64,000 nucleotides of DNA. Source: Colwellia sp. BRX10-3 (lineage in GTDB: Bacteria; Pseudomonadota; Gammaproteobacteria; Enterobacterales; Alteromonadaceae). The notes beneath the pieces were generated by a model. It had not been told where the DNA came from and ran no database searches. It saw nothing but the letters and a program-made list of their open reading frames with translations. Of the stretch, positions 8,442 through 17,590 are shown piece by piece. The stretch lies in NCBI RefSeq assembly GCF_014077505.1, contig NZ_JACGWA010000003.1, positions 62,001 through 126,000 on the forward strand, in the 5' to 3' direction. The number at the start of each line of letters is the position of its first letter. The first letter of the stretch is position 1. A program made the position numbers and the translations under genes.

Positions 8442-10574
8442 TTACTGCTTCTGTTTTGCCAAACTACTATCGCCTTTAATCCAATAGTTAAACAGTTTAT
8501 CGATGGTTTTACTTTGTTGTTTCATTGTGATCCAATTGCGCATAAATAACTCAAAGCTATGATCATTTTTATTAATCGGGAAGGCCATAAAAAGTGGCGC
8601 TAATTCAGGTTTAGGCACCACTACTGTATAGCTTGGGTTTAATAGCGTCCAGGCAGATGACGCTGCTGCACCAAAAAGCATGGCGTCAATATGAGCAAAT
8701 TCAGCTTTAAAGAATAATCGGGGAGTCGATATCTCCCAGGCTTTGCCGTGGGTAAAGGTTCTAGCGATGCCTTTTTCATAATAAAAACTTTCAGGAATAC
8801 CTAAAATAAGATCATCTCGTTGTAAAATATTATCCCATTGGGTAAATTCTGCGCGTCTTTTATCTTTAACGATAATCGCCAAATTTTGTGAGCTGTAAGG
8901 CATTGTTAAGGTGAATTTAGTCATGTTATCTGGAATAACGGGCACACCTGTAGTGATGTCTAGATAACCTGATGCTAATAACGCCCTTGCTTGGTTGCGA
9001 AATATTTTAACGAACTCAATACCGACATTAAGATCAATGGCGAGTTGGTTCATTATTTCAATATCGAAGCCAACAAGTTTGCCTTTATTGTTGTGAAATG
9101 AATAAGGTAAATCGTCACGAAAATATCCTACACGGATAAAACCCCGCTGTTTGATGCGAGTTAACACACCAATAGAAGGCTTTACAGTTTCGCTATTATC
9201 CAGTGCTTTATCTAAATATTTACTGTTGACATTATCCATCAAAAAGTCGCGTTCAATAAACTTAACATAGCCTTCGTACTGATAACTTATTGAGCTAAAA
9301 GCATACTTTAAGCTGATAAAGGATAAAACAGACAATGCAGGAATAATGAGTAAGTATTTAATCAGTGCTTTTTTCTTTAGGGTAAAAGCCTTAGCCATGC
9401 TGGTTGCAACAAGTAAAGGTAAGCAACTGGCGAAAGTTACTGAAAGTAATGCCGATAAACGACCAACAACTAAGTTTTCAGAAACAAGAAAAAAATCAAA
9501 CATGGTATGTGAAACGTTAAATATCTCTAATAGGTTTTGCATCGCCAAAGTGCTAGTACCAAACAATTGTGGAATACCTATTACCACCAATTTCACATAA
9601 TCTTCAAAGCTTATGTAGGCACCTGAGAACCATGCGGCAAACAACACAAAAAGCAGGGAAAGCAATTTACCACCAACCGGTAAACTGTAACTAATAGGGA
9701 CAATAACATCAGAAACTTTATCGGCATTTTCGGTGTCAGGATATTGGGTGGCAATTAACTGTTTAGTTTTTTCAACAATAATCGGAATAACGACAAAAAA
9801 ACTGCCAGTAGCAAATGCTGTGATCATAGCTTCTCTTGAGGCTTTTAAAATTGCTCGATAGCCAAAAGGTGTAACGGTTGCTAATAGCGCCGGAAATACC
9901 ACAAAAGCCAGTAAAAGTGTCAACACTAAGGCACTGGCAACATAAATCATTAAACCATCGAGTTGAGAGGCATCAAGGGTTGATGCGGCTCGCCAACCGA
10001 TACAAAAAATGCCAACAGGAGCAAAGCGCATAACTAAGTGACTTATATTGCTCACCGATTGTTTTAAGTTGCTTAGCACGGCTAGCGTCTGACGCTTATT
10101 TTTAATCGGCATTAAGCCAACGCCAATAAATACGCTAAAAAACACTACGGAAGGGATCACGGCATTTGCGAAGGCATTAAAAGGATTCGACGGAATAAAT
10201 AATTCAATAATATTAAATTCTTGGCTAACTTTGATGGTATTGGCACTGTAAAACTCAGCGGTTTGCCAATTTGGAAATGATAACGGTGCCATCAATATAA
10301 AACATAACATCAGAGCAATTAGCAATATGACCAGCAGTATGCTGCTCTTAAGTGCAGATTTAGCTTTGCTGGCAGACAAACCGCCAATACCCACCATAAG
10401 TGACAGAGAAATATAAGGTAGCGCTGTCATTTGTAGTAGCATCACAAAAGCGTCGGCAAGGTGGTTTACCGTTGAATATAAGGTGTTGGAAAAGCTACCA
10501 ATCAAAAGCCCCATGGCCATGGCAATGATAATACGGGTAGATGTTGGAATTTTGCTGAGCTTAAATGTTGTCAT
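8442..10574 (-). CDS. dicarboxylate/amino acid:cation symporter fused to a family 3 solute-binding domain
   Basis: This 710-aa fusion protein begins with a DAACS-family symporter (about 1-420): LIGSFSNTLYS at the start, multiple membrane segments, and a conserved core including TAFATGSFFVVIPI and SYSLPVGGKLLS. After a last membrane helix near 410-430, residues about 465-700 form a periplasmic family 3 binding domain, starting RIKQRGFIRVGYFRDDLPYS and including GKLVGFDIEIMNQLA. The binding domain would face the periplasm and deliver substrate to the transporter. Such domains normally serve ABC transporters as separate proteins. The substrate is probably an amino acid or dicarboxylate. It is monocistronic. 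Confidence 0.85.
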   Translation of the reverse strand: MTTFKLSKIPTSTRIIIAMAMGLLIGSFSNTLYSTVNHLADAFVMLLQMTALPYISLSLMVGIGGLSASKAKSALKSSILLVILLIALMLCFILMAPLSFPNWQTAEFYSANTIKVSQEFNIIELFIPSNPFNAFANAVIPSVVFFSVFIGVGLMPIKNKRQTLAVLSNLKQSVSNISHLVMRFAPVGIFCIGWRAASTLDASQLDGLMIYVASALVLTLLLAFVVFPALLATVTPFGYRAILKASREAMITAFATGSFFVVIPIIVEKTKQLIATQYPDTENADKVSDVIVPISYSLPVGGKLLSLLFVLFAAWFSGAYISFEDYVKLVVIGIPQLFGTSTLAMQNLLEIFNVSHTMFDFFLVSENLVVGRLSALLSVTFASCLPLLVATSMAKAFTLKKKALIKYLLIIPALSVLSFISLKYAFSSISYQYEGYVKFIERDFLMDNVNSKYLDKALDNSETVKPSIGVLTRIKQRGFIRVGYFRDDLPYSFHNNKGKLVGFDIEIMNQLAIDLNVGIEFVKIFRNQARALLASGYLDITTGVPVIPDNMTKFTLTMPYSSQNLAIIVKDKRRAEFTQWDNILQRDDLILGIPESFYYEKGIARTFTHGKAWEISTPRLFFKAEFAHIDAMLFGAAASSAWTLLNPSYTVVVPKPELAPLFMAFPINKNDHSFELFMRNWITMKQQSKTIDKLFNYWIKGDSSLAKQKQ

Positions 10575-10684
10575 ATTGGGTAATAATAATTTTAGTGCGT
10601 ATTAATTCGCACATTTGAATGTGCACATCAGCGTTTATACATTTCAATAAATCGAGAATATGAAATATACGACACAAGATATTA

Positions 10685-10722
10685 AAAAGGCAAACCCTTG
10701 TATACGCTCAAGGTTTGCCTTT
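10685..10722. terminator. bidirectional-looking terminator between metG and the symporter gene
   Basis: AAAGGCAAACC and GGTTTGCCTTT form a long stem, extended by CTTG/CAAG around a short loop. A tracts and T tracts flank both sides. It would stop transcription from metG on the reverse strand before the symporter gene. Confidence 0.85.
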
Positions 10723-10790
10723 ATTTCTTATTCTGCCTTAAATACTGCCGTTATGCTTACGGTTATTTATAGGTACTTCGTTGATAATGA

Positions 10791-12920
10791 CTATTTAACG
10801 CGCATACCCGGTTGAGCGCCATCATCCGGATTAAGTATCCACAAGTCTTTGCCACCAGGACCTGCGGCTAAAACCATGCCTTCAGACATGCCAAAGCGCA
10901 TTTTACGTGGCGCTAAGTTAGCGACCATAACTGTCAGTTTGCCAATTAAATCTTCAGGTTGATAAGCTGATTTGATACCAGCGAATACTTGGCGAGTTTC
11001 ACCACCTTCTTGGTCATCAAGAGATAACGTTAAACGCAGCAATTTATCGGCTTTTTCAACATGCTCAGCATTAACAATTTTTGCGATACGTAAGTCTATT
11101 TTTGCAAAATCATCAAATTGAATTTCAGGCGAAATTGGATCATCTAGTAATGGCTCACCGGTCAGTTCTTTCACAGGCTCAGATTTTTTAGACTTCTTCT
11201 TATCCGCTTTTTTATCTTTTTTTGCATCAGCTTCATCAGATGTTACCGCTAAATTATCTTTTGAATCATCAGTCATGGCATTAACTTTATCCATATCAAC
11301 ACGCTGTAATAATGCTTTGAACTTGTTGATTTTATGATCTGTTAATAAGGTTTTATGACCTTCCCAAATAAGTTCGTCATTTAAGAATTCAGCTGTGCTG
11401 TCGGCTAAAACCGGTAGTACTGGCTTTAAGTAAATCATTAACGTGCGGAACATATTAATGCCAAGCGAACAAATGTCTTGTACTTCTTGCTGTTTCGTCT
11501 CGTCTTTAACTAACTGCCATGGTTCTTTAATAGCGATGTATTCATTAACTTTATCAGCCAGTGCCATTATTTCTCGCATACCACGAGCAAAATCGCGCGA
11601 CTCGTAATGGGCAGCAATACTATCACCAGCGACCATAACTTCGTCAGCTAAGGCTTGATTATCAATATTAGTTGAAAGCATGCCGTCGAAACGTTTAGTA
11701 ATAAAACTGGCACAACGTGAGGCGATATTAACTACTTTACCAACAAGATCTGAATTCACCCGTTGAGCAAAATCTTCAAGGTTTAAGTCTAAATCATCAA
11801 TACGATTTGTCAGTTTTGCCGCATAGTAATAACGCAGGTACTCAGGATTTAAATGATCTAAATAAGTGCGGCCTTTAATAAAAGTGCCTTTTGATTTAGA
11901 CATTTTTGCGCCATTAACGGTAACAAAACCGTGCGCATAAACAGATGTAGGTTTTCTATAACCAGCGCCTTCAAGCATAGCTGGCCAGAATAGACTATGA
12001 AAATAAATGATGTCTTTACCGATAAAGTGGTAAAGCTCAGCTTCTGAGTCCAATTGCCAAAAAGCATCGAAGTCGATACCGGTTTTGTCACAAAGGTTTT
12101 TAAAACTGCCCATGTAACCGATAGGGGCGTCTAGCCAAACATAGAAGTATTTACCGGGCGCATTAGGAATTTCAAAACCAAAGTAGGGTGCATCACGACT
12201 GATATCCCACTGCTTTAAGCCTTGTTCAAACCATTCAGCTAATTTATTGGCCATTTCTTCTTGAAGTGCACCACTGCGTGTCCATTCTTGCAACATGTCG
12301 CCAAAAGCGGGTAGGTCAAAGAAGTAATGTTCTGAATCACGCAGCACTGGCGTCGCGCCAGAAACTACTGAACGTGGATTTAAAACTTCCATAGGTGAAT
12401 AGGTTTCACCACAGTTATCACAACTGTCACCGTTTTGGTCTTCACTTTTACATTTAGGACAAGTGCCTTTAACAAAGCGATCCGGTAAGAACATGCCTTT
12501 TTCAGGGTCATATAACTGTGAAATAGTACGGGTTTTTATGTGACCATTCGCATGTAAACGGTTATAAATCTCTTCAGCAAAAGCTTTGTTTTCATCGCTG
12601 TGCGTTGAATGATAATTATCATAGCTGATATGAAAGTCGGCGAAATCTGCCATATGCTCTTCACGAACACCTGCTATTAATTCTTCAGGCGTTATACCAA
12701 GTTCTTGTGATTTTAACATGATAGGCGTGCCGTGAGCATCGTCAGCACAAACAAAGTAAGTTTCATGACCACGCATACGTTGAAAACGAACCCAAATATC
12801 AGTTTGAATATGCTCTAATAAATGGCCTAAATGAATAGAACCATTGGCATAAGGAAGGGCACAAGTGACTAAAATTTTACGCTTATCTGCAGCTTGCACA
12901 GATGACTTTGATAAAGACAT
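10791..12920 (-). CDS. metG: methionyl-tRNA synthetase
   Basis: This 709-aa class I synthetase charges tRNA-Met with methionine. The HIGH-type motif is HLGH at 30-33 within [14 protein letters not shown], and the KMSKS motif is [10 protein letters not shown] near residue 345. A four-cysteine zinc knuckle ([17 protein letters not shown]) lies near 155-171. The anticodon-binding domain is followed by a lysine-rich linker ([13 protein letters not shown]) and a C-terminal EMAP-II-like tRNA-binding and dimerisation domain from about 600. Length is close to the 677 aa of E. coli, the extra residues being mostly in the linker. It is divergent from apbC, the usual arrangement in gammaproteobacteria. 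Confidence 0.97.
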   Translation of the reverse strand: MSLSKSSVQAADKRKILVTCALPYANGSIHLGHLLEHIQTDIWVRFQRMRGHETYFVCADDAHGTPIMLKSQELGITPEELIAGVREEHMADFADFHISYDNYHSTHSDENKAFAEEIYNRLHANGHIKTRTISQLYDPEKGMFLPDRFVKGTCPKCKSEDQNGDSCDNCGETYSPMEVLNPRSVVSGATPVLRDSEHYFFDLPAFGDMLQEWTRSGALQEEMANKLAEWFEQGLKQWDISRDAPYFGFEIPNAPGKYFYVWLDAPIGYMGSFKNLCDKTGIDFDAFWQLDSEAELYHFIGKDIIYFHSLFWPAMLEGAGYRKPTSVYAHGFVTVNGAKMSKSKGTFIKGRTYLDHLNPEYLRYYYAAKLTNRIDDLDLNLEDFAQRVNSDLVGKVVNIASRCASFITKRFDGMLSTNIDNQALADEVMVAGDSIAAHYESRDFARGMREIMALADKVNEYIAIKEPWQLVKDETKQQEVQDICSLGINMFRTLMIYLKPVLPVLADSTAEFLNDELIWEGHKTLLTDHKINKFKALLQRVDMDKVNAMTDDSKDNLAVTSDEADAKKDKKADKKKSKKSEPVKELTGEPLLDDPISPEIQFDDFAKIDLRIAKIVNAEHVEKADKLLRLTLSLDDQEGGETRQVFAGIKSAYQPEDLIGKLTVMVANLAPRKMRFGMSEGMVLAAGPGGKDLWILNPDDGAQPGMRVK

Positions 12921-13040
12921 ATAAAGTTTACATATTATTGGTGGTAATTATGCAGGGAATGGTACAGAATTTGTCGTTACTTTTCATTAAGAATTATCGT
13001 CTTTATGTCAATAAAGGCTAGATAAAAGCGCGTTTTAATC

Positions 13041-14141
13041 ATGTTATCAAATTTCTTTTCTAAAAATGAAGTCAGTGTCGAAAGCCAAAAAGCGATTAAT
13101 GCTTTTTTAGACGCTTATCGCTCAGATATTTTTCCTCAAGGGCTGCTGGTTATTGCTCAGGCTGTTACCATGGTGATGACCAAAAAAAACATCCTGATCA
13201 AGATGGTACTTCCTTTTCCCTGTGATGGGCAATTACATAATATTGCAGAGCAATTATCAGAGTTAGTGCAACAACCGGTTAATTTTGATGTTGAATATAA
13301 AGTACAGCCCGTTAGAGAGCACAAGATTAAAGGCATAAAAAATATTATTGCAGTTGCTTCGGGTAAAGGCGGTGTTGGCAAATCAACTACCGCAGTTAAC
13401 TTAGCGTATGGCCTAATTGCAGAAGGTTGTAACGTGGGTATTTTAGATGCAGACATTTACGGCCCTTCTGTACCGACTATGCTGGGTCTTAAGGGCGCGA
13501 AACCGAGCTCAAATGACGGTAAGTTGATCACACCGCTTGAGGCAAATGGTTTAAGTGCTATGTCAATTGGCTTTTTAGTCGATGATGCCAATGCAACGGT
13601 ATGGCGAGGCCCAATGGCCAGCCGTGCTTTTTCGCAATTACTCAATGAAACTGACTGGCCTGATTTAGATTACCTTATTATCGATATGCCGCCGGGTACG
13701 GGCGATATTCAGTTAACCTTAGCACAACAAGTGCCGGTTGCAGGGGCCGTGGTGATCACCACACCGCAAGACATTGCCTTAGCTGATGCCATTAAAGGTA
13801 TGGCGATGTTTGAGCAAGTAAAGTTGCCTGTGCTGGGTATTATTGAGAATATGAGTTATCACCAGTGTGAAAACTGTGGTCATCAGTCGCACTTATTTGG
13901 TGAGGGCGGTGGCAAGCGCATTGCCGAAGCGGCAAAAACACAATTACTCGGACAATTACCCCTAGATATCCGCATTCGAGAAGACGCTGATAGTGGTAGT
14001 TGTGCAATAAATGAAAATAGCACTGGAGAAGTTGCGCTGCTGTATCGTAATATAGCGCGTAATGTCGCAGCACAATTATACTATCAATTAGATATGCGCA
14101 GCCCAACAACCGCTAAAGTGGTCGTTAAAGAAAATAAATAA
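13041..14141 (+). CDS. apbC: iron-sulfur cluster carrier ATPase ApbC/Mrp
   Basis: This 366-aa P-loop ATPase of the Mrp/NBP35 family carries and transfers [4Fe-4S] clusters to apoproteins in the cytosol. A short N-terminal DUF59-like segment (1-95) precedes the ATPase domain. The deviant Walker A GKGGVGKST lies near residue 110, the Walker B-type stretch YLIIDMPPGTGD near 205, and the cluster-binding CENC near 275. Start choice is weakly supported because no strong ribosome site precedes the ATG, but the length equals E. coli Mrp (369 aa). It is followed on the same strand by dcd. Confidence 0.95.
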   Translation: MLSNFFSKNEVSVESQKAINAFLDAYRSDIFPQGLLVIAQAVTMVMTKKNILIKMVLPFPCDGQLHNIAEQLSELVQQPVNFDVEYKVQPVREHKIKGIKNIIAVASGKGGVGKSTTAVNLAYGLIAEGCNVGILDADIYGPSVPTMLGLKGAKPSSNDGKLITPLEANGLSAMSIGFLVDDANATVWRGPMASRAFSQLLNETDWPDLDYLIIDMPPGTGDIQLTLAQQVPVAGAVVITTPQDIALADAIKGMAMFEQVKLPVLGIIENMSYHQCENCGHQSHLFGEGGGKRIAEAAKTQLLGQLPLDIRIREDADSGSCAINENSTGEVALLYRNIARNVAAQLYYQLDMRSPTTAKVVVKENK

Positions 14142-14196
14142 AGCCAATATAATTTTAAGACGCAAAAAAGAATACAAAGTTCTTTTCGTCGAAATA

Positions 14197-14224
14197 ATAC
14201 CAATCGAATTAATTCGATTGGTAT
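14197..14224. repeat. perfect 28-base palindrome between apbC and dcd
   Basis: The sequence starts ATACCAATCGAATT and is followed directly by its exact reverse complement. Half-copies with ATACCAAT or ATTGGTAT occur elsewhere in the window, for example near 3750, 17346 and 32745. It could form a hairpin or cruciform, or be a remnant of a dispersed palindromic repeat. No T tract follows, so a terminator role is unlikely. Confidence 0.85.
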
Positions 14225-14250
14225 AACAACTGAGTCTAAGAAGAATAATC

Positions 14251-14844
14251 ATGAGATTAAGTGATAAAGATATAGAAGAAAGCCTTCGCAAAGGGCAGAT
14301 AGTGATCTCACCAACACCAGACAGTAGTATGATTTCTGGTGTCAGTGTTGATATTCGGTTGGGCAATGAGTTTCGCGTATTTCAAGATCATACCGCGCCT
14401 TATATCGACTTAAGTGGGCCAAAAGAAGAAATGCAAAATGCGATGAACTCTGTGATGAGTGATGAAATTTATATTCCAGACGGCCAAGCGTTTTTTCTTC
14501 ACCCAGGTGAGTTAGCATTAGCGGTTACTTTAGAATCAGTAACCTTACCTGATAATATTGTCGGTTGGTTAGATGGCCGTTCATCGTTAGCGCGTTTAGG
14601 CTTAATGGTGCACGTTACAGCTCATAGAATTGACCCTGGTTGGTCAGGTCAAATAGTGTTGGAGTTTTATAACAGCGGTAAATTACCCTTGGCATTGCGC
14701 CCAAAAATGAAAATAGCCGCGCTTAATTTTGAAACTATGTCTTCAAGCGCCGATCGCCCTTATAACAAGCGTGAAGATGCAAAGTATAAAGGCCAAATGG
14801 GGGCTGTTGCTAGTCGCATTAGCCAAGATGAGAGTCATAAATAG
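14251..14844 (+). CDS. dcd: dCTP deaminase
   Basis: This 197-aa enzyme deaminates dCTP to dUTP, the main source of dUMP for thymidylate synthesis in gammaproteobacteria. Family signatures are [12 protein letters not shown] at the start, [12 protein letters not shown] near 30, [12 protein letters not shown] near 110 with the active-site arginine and serines, and [15 protein letters not shown] near 128 holding the catalytic glutamate. E. coli Dcd is 193 aa. AAGAAG before the ATG may serve as ribosome site. It is followed by its own terminator. Confidence 0.96.
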   Translation: MRLSDKDIEESLRKGQIVISPTPDSSMISGVSVDIRLGNEFRVFQDHTAPYIDLSGPKEEMQNAMNSVMSDEIYIPDGQAFFLHPGELALAVTLESVTLPDNIVGWLDGRSSLARLGLMVHVTAHRIDPGWSGQIVLEFYNSGKLPLALRPKMKIAALNFETMSSSADRPYNKREDAKYKGQMGAVASRISQDESHK

Positions 14845-14873
14845 TAAAGCTTTAAAAAAACTTTACTGCTAAT

Positions 14874-14905
14874 AAAAAGCCAACGAGATAATCGTTGGCT
14901 TTTTA
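14874..14905 (+). terminator. rho-independent terminator of dcd
   Basis: AAGCCAACGA and TCGTTGGCTT form a stem around GATAA, followed by TTTTAGTTTT. A second weak hairpin (AGTAAAG/CTTTACT) lies just after the stop codon. Confidence 0.9.
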
Positions 14906-14993
14906 GTTTTAATTACTGTCTTATCCTGAAATTTTTTAAAATTTGTTGCTAACTACATATTAAGCTTTGAGCTCTGAGTCGATAAAATAGCCC

Positions 14994-15923
14994 TTAGTCA
15001 GCATTCACCGAAGCTTTTCGCACTGATTCAATGTTGTTACTTACTTTTGAAATACAAACATTCAAGGCAGAAATTAATTTGTCGCGGCTATGATAATGAC
15101 TAACAGTGTCACTACTTAACTCATGATGGCAAACATCTATAAGTGTTGAGGTGACGTTCGCATCGTGACATATCGCGCTATCAATCGGCAGACATCCGAC
15201 GTTTTCTTCAATCCAAGCTAACTTTTCATCTAATGTTAAAGCCGCAGCAGGACTATCTTCAGCAATAATATTATCAATAAACACGCGATGAGCATTGGTT
15301 TGGTTTAACGCATTACTAATATCACGGACGAGCAACGGTGGAATAACACTGGTTAGAAAGCTGCCTGGGCCCAAAATAATTAAGTCGGCTTTCAATATTG
15401 CTTCAACACAGCTTGGTAGCGTTTTAACTAAAGGGGCTAGCATTAAGCTTTTAGGCATCATCGACATTTTATCAACAGATAACTCACCAACACGACATAG
15501 GCCCTCAGGGTAAAATGCCATCAAATCTGTTGGTGTTTCAGACATAGGTAATACCGGTGTTTTAACTCTTAATAATCGACGGACAAGTTTTATAGAATCG
15601 AGCGGACGTGAATGTATTTGTCCTAGGCCGTATAAAATTAAATTACCGAGATTATGACCACCAAGTTCGTCTTCACCATCAAAACGAAAATCGAATAGTT
15701 GGCTGCCAACTGACTTTTCATCAACTAATTGGGTAAGGCAATTACGTAAGTCACCCCAAGCAATTGAACTACTGCGTTTTCTTAAACGGCCAGTAGAACC
15801 ACCATTGTCAGTTGTAGTTACAATACCAGTAAGCTGGTTTCCTAAAAAGGAGAGGGTAGAAAGTACACGTCCTAGACCGTGACCACCGCCAATGGCAACA
15901 ACATTGAGCTCTTTTAGCTGCAT
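14994..15923 (-). CDS. yvcK: YvcK/CofD-like UDP-sugar-binding protein
   Basis: This 309-aa protein belongs to the CofD-like Rossmann family YvcK (YbhK in E. coli). It begins NVVAIGGGHGLGRVLSTL, the glycine-rich nucleotide loop, followed by GIVTTTDNGGSTGRLR and GDLRNCL, all conserved. Bacillus YvcK binds UDP-N-acetylglucosamine and is needed for growth on gluconeogenic carbon and for peptidoglycan control. The gammaproteobacterial role is less clear. It is convergent with dcd and monocistronic. Confidence 0.9.
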   Translation of the reverse strand: MQLKELNVVAIGGGHGLGRVLSTLSFLGNQLTGIVTTTDNGGSTGRLRKRSSSIAWGDLRNCLTQLVDEKSVGSQLFDFRFDGEDELGGHNLGNLILYGLGQIHSRPLDSIKLVRRLLRVKTPVLPMSETPTDLMAFYPEGLCRVGELSVDKMSMMPKSLMLAPLVKTLPSCVEAILKADLIILGPGSFLTSVIPPLLVRDISNALNQTNAHRVFIDNIIAEDSPAAALTLDEKLAWIEENVGCLPIDSAICHDANVTSTLIDVCHHELSSDTVSHYHSRDKLISALNVCISKVSNNIESVRKASVNAD

Positions 15924-16206
15924 ATAACTATTATTTTTTTCAATTGATTATTTACCATAACGTTTTATTAACTAAAAATAAAGCAACTAGCCATAGTTTA
16001 TGGTGTCGTTAGCCAGATAAAGCAACATTTTAAGCTTTTTTTATTCTAGGGTATTATTACTAATAGAACTGTTACTTCATTACCAGCTAATCAAAGCATC
16101 CTAGGTATTATATATAGTTGATAAGGCAAAATTTAGTCAACTTGTACTATTAGTAAACAGTTAGATAAAATCTTTCAAAAAAATGGCCTAATATCTAAAA
16201 TAAGGG
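15924..16206. other. intergenic region upstream of the tRNA locus
   Basis: This AT-rich stretch between yvcK and the tRNA promoter shows no gene or hairpin of note. It should contain the yvcK promoter on the reverse strand. Confidence 0.5.
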
Positions 16207-16235
16207 TTGACAGTATCTTGGTCGCTGCTTAGAAT
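16207..16235 (+). promoter_or_regulatory. sigma-70 promoter of the tRNA-Ala/tRNA-Glu locus
   Basis: A perfect -35 TTGACA (16207-16212) lies 17 bases before -10 TAGAAT (16230-16235). It is followed by the GC-rich stretch GCGCCTCGC, the kind of discriminator seen at stringently controlled stable-RNA promoters. The tRNA-Ala starts about 83 bases further on. Confidence 0.85.
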
Positions 16236-16318
16236 GCGCCTCGCTTTCAACGAGTAACTCGATTATTTGTTGAGAGAGAATTAGGGTAAGTATTAGGCCA
16301 CTTATTTTATTTCTATGT

Positions 16319-16394
16319 GGGGCTATAGCTCAGCTGGGAGAGCGCTTCGCTGGCAGCGAAGAGGTCTGCGGTTCGATCCCGCATAGCTCCACCA
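16319..16394 (+). tRNA. tRNA-Ala (GGC)
   Basis: This 76-base tRNA has acceptor GGGGCTA pairing with TAGCTCC, anticodon arm CTTCG-CTGGCAG-CGAAG giving anticodon GGC, T arm with GGTTCGATCC, and an encoded CCA end. Confidence 0.97.
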
Positions 16395-16518
16395 ATATTA
16401 TTCACTAGTGCTGATAGCATTAATGAAAGATAGTTAAAAAGATAATGTAATTGGATATATCGCGAGGTTGTCGGATTACAAAAACAAAATGCTTTAAGTT
16501 TTGTTTTATCGTTTTAGT

Positions 16519-16594
16519 GTCCCTATCGTCTAGAGGCCTAGGACACCGCCCTTTCACGGCGGTAACAGGGGTTCGAATCCCCTTAGGGATGCCA
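16519..16594 (+). tRNA. tRNA-Glu (TTC), copy 1
   Basis: This 76-base tRNA starts GTCCCTATCGTCTAGAGGCC. The anticodon arm CCGCC-CTTTCAC-GGCGG gives TTC, and CCA is encoded. It is the first of four tandem copies that look identical. Confidence 0.97.
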
Positions 16595-16636
16595 CTTCTT
16601 CGGAAGCTTCTTCGGAAGTAAAATGAAAATGAGTTC

Positions 16637-16725
16637 GTGTTTTTTGACACAAACAAGAAATATATAATGTAAATCATAAGTTCACTAGGCTAGAGCTTTT
16701 TACGGTTTCATTATACTAAGTGTTT
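16637..16725 (+). repeat. tRNA-Glu spacer repeat, unit 1
   Basis: The spacer between tRNA-Glu copies 1 and 2 shares a long block with the spacer at 16848-16935. It includes GTGTTTTTTGACACA and the stretch TTCACTAGGCTAGAGCTTTT, so the duplication unit contained spacer as well as tRNA. Confidence 0.85.
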
Positions 16726-16739
16726 CGAGTTTATAATGT

Positions 16740-16815
16740 GTCCCTATCGTCTAGAGGCCTAGGACACCGCCCTTTCACGGCGGTAACAGGGGTTCGAATC
16801 CCCTTAGGGATGCCA
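16740..16815 (+). tRNA. tRNA-Glu (TTC), copy 2
   Basis: Same 76-base sequence as copy 1, with anticodon TTC and encoded CCA. Confidence 0.97.
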
Positions 16816-16847
16816 CTCATTTTTTAGTTAGACAAGTTTATTGGTAA

Positions 16848-16935
16848 GTGTTTTTTGACACATACTATAGAATATATAAAGTTATTATAAGTTCACTAGG
16901 CTAGAGCTTTTTACAATTACATTATGTTAAGTATT
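16848..16935 (+). repeat. tRNA-Glu spacer repeat, unit 2
   Basis: This is the second copy of the spacer block, with the same TTCACTAGGCTAGAGCTTTT core and several substitutions on either side. Confidence 0.85.
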
Positions 16936-16952
16936 CTATTTGGTATTAATGT

Positions 16953-17028
16953 GTCCCTATCGTCTAGAGGCCTAGGACACCGCCCTTTCACGGCGGTAAC
17001 AGGGGTTCGAATCCCCTTAGGGATGCCA
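16953..17028 (+). tRNA. tRNA-Glu (TTC), copy 3
   Basis: Same 76-base sequence as copies 1 and 2, with anticodon TTC and encoded CCA. The following spacer is shorter and unlike the other two. Confidence 0.97.
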
Positions 17029-17121
17029 CCATTAACTTAGATTGATAAATGTTTTTATAATATTTAACAATCAGATACAAAACATGAAGTAGTTAATTAA
17101 CTATTATCATATTGTTTTAGT

Positions 17122-17197
17122 GTCCCTATCGTCTAGAGGCCTAGGACACCGCCCTTTCACGGCGGTAACAGGGGTTCGAATCCCCTTAGGGATGCCA
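17122..17197 (+). tRNA. tRNA-Glu (TTC), copy 4
   Basis: Same 76-base sequence as the other copies, with anticodon TTC and encoded CCA. It is the last gene of the tRNA locus, with a terminator about 50 bases downstream. Confidence 0.97.
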
Positions 17198-17244
17198 CTA
17201 ATTATTTTACTTTTAGTCAAATAAAAAGTGCTTAAAAGTGAAAT

Positions 17245-17272
17245 AAAAAAACCGACTTATGTCGGTTTTTTT
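17245..17272 (+). terminator. rho-independent terminator of the tRNA locus
   Basis: ACCGAC and GTCGGT form a tight stem around TTAT, with an A tract before and seven T after. Confidence 0.92.
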
Positions 17273-17441
17273 ATGCCTAAAATTTATTAGCTGTTCAATA
17301 TCAAGTGGTTGGTGAAAACGTTATGAGTTTAAGTCTTTACTATTCATCTCAATACCAATTAAATGAGGTAAGTGACCACTTGCTTATTCTGAATACAACC
17401 GAACTAAATATTTTTCAGTCAATACTTATTCCTTTCTCATT

Positions 17442-17504
17442 ATTTCCTCCCTGTAAAATAATAAAATAATTCACAGGGAGAAAGGAAGGAGAACCGCAAG
17501 AGAA
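17442..17504. repeat. dispersed hairpin repeat, copy 1
   Basis: CTCCCTGT and ACAGGGAG form a perfect stem around an AT-rich loop with AATAAAATAATTC, preceded by ATTTC and followed by a purine-rich tail. A close copy lies at 27091-27154. The rest of the gap 17273-17590 shows no gene. Confidence 0.8.
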
Positions 17505-17590
17505 GTAAAAAGGCTATTGGGATAGATTGTAGATGTTTGTGGTTCCAGACATAAACATATGAATCTGCAGGCAAAGCAGATATTGTAGAT

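Noticed and set aside
16637-16935. TTGACA boxes in the tRNA-Glu spacers as separate promoters
   Set aside because: The nearest TATA-like boxes are only 12-15 bases away, too short for sigma-70. The spacers are better explained as a duplicated unit.
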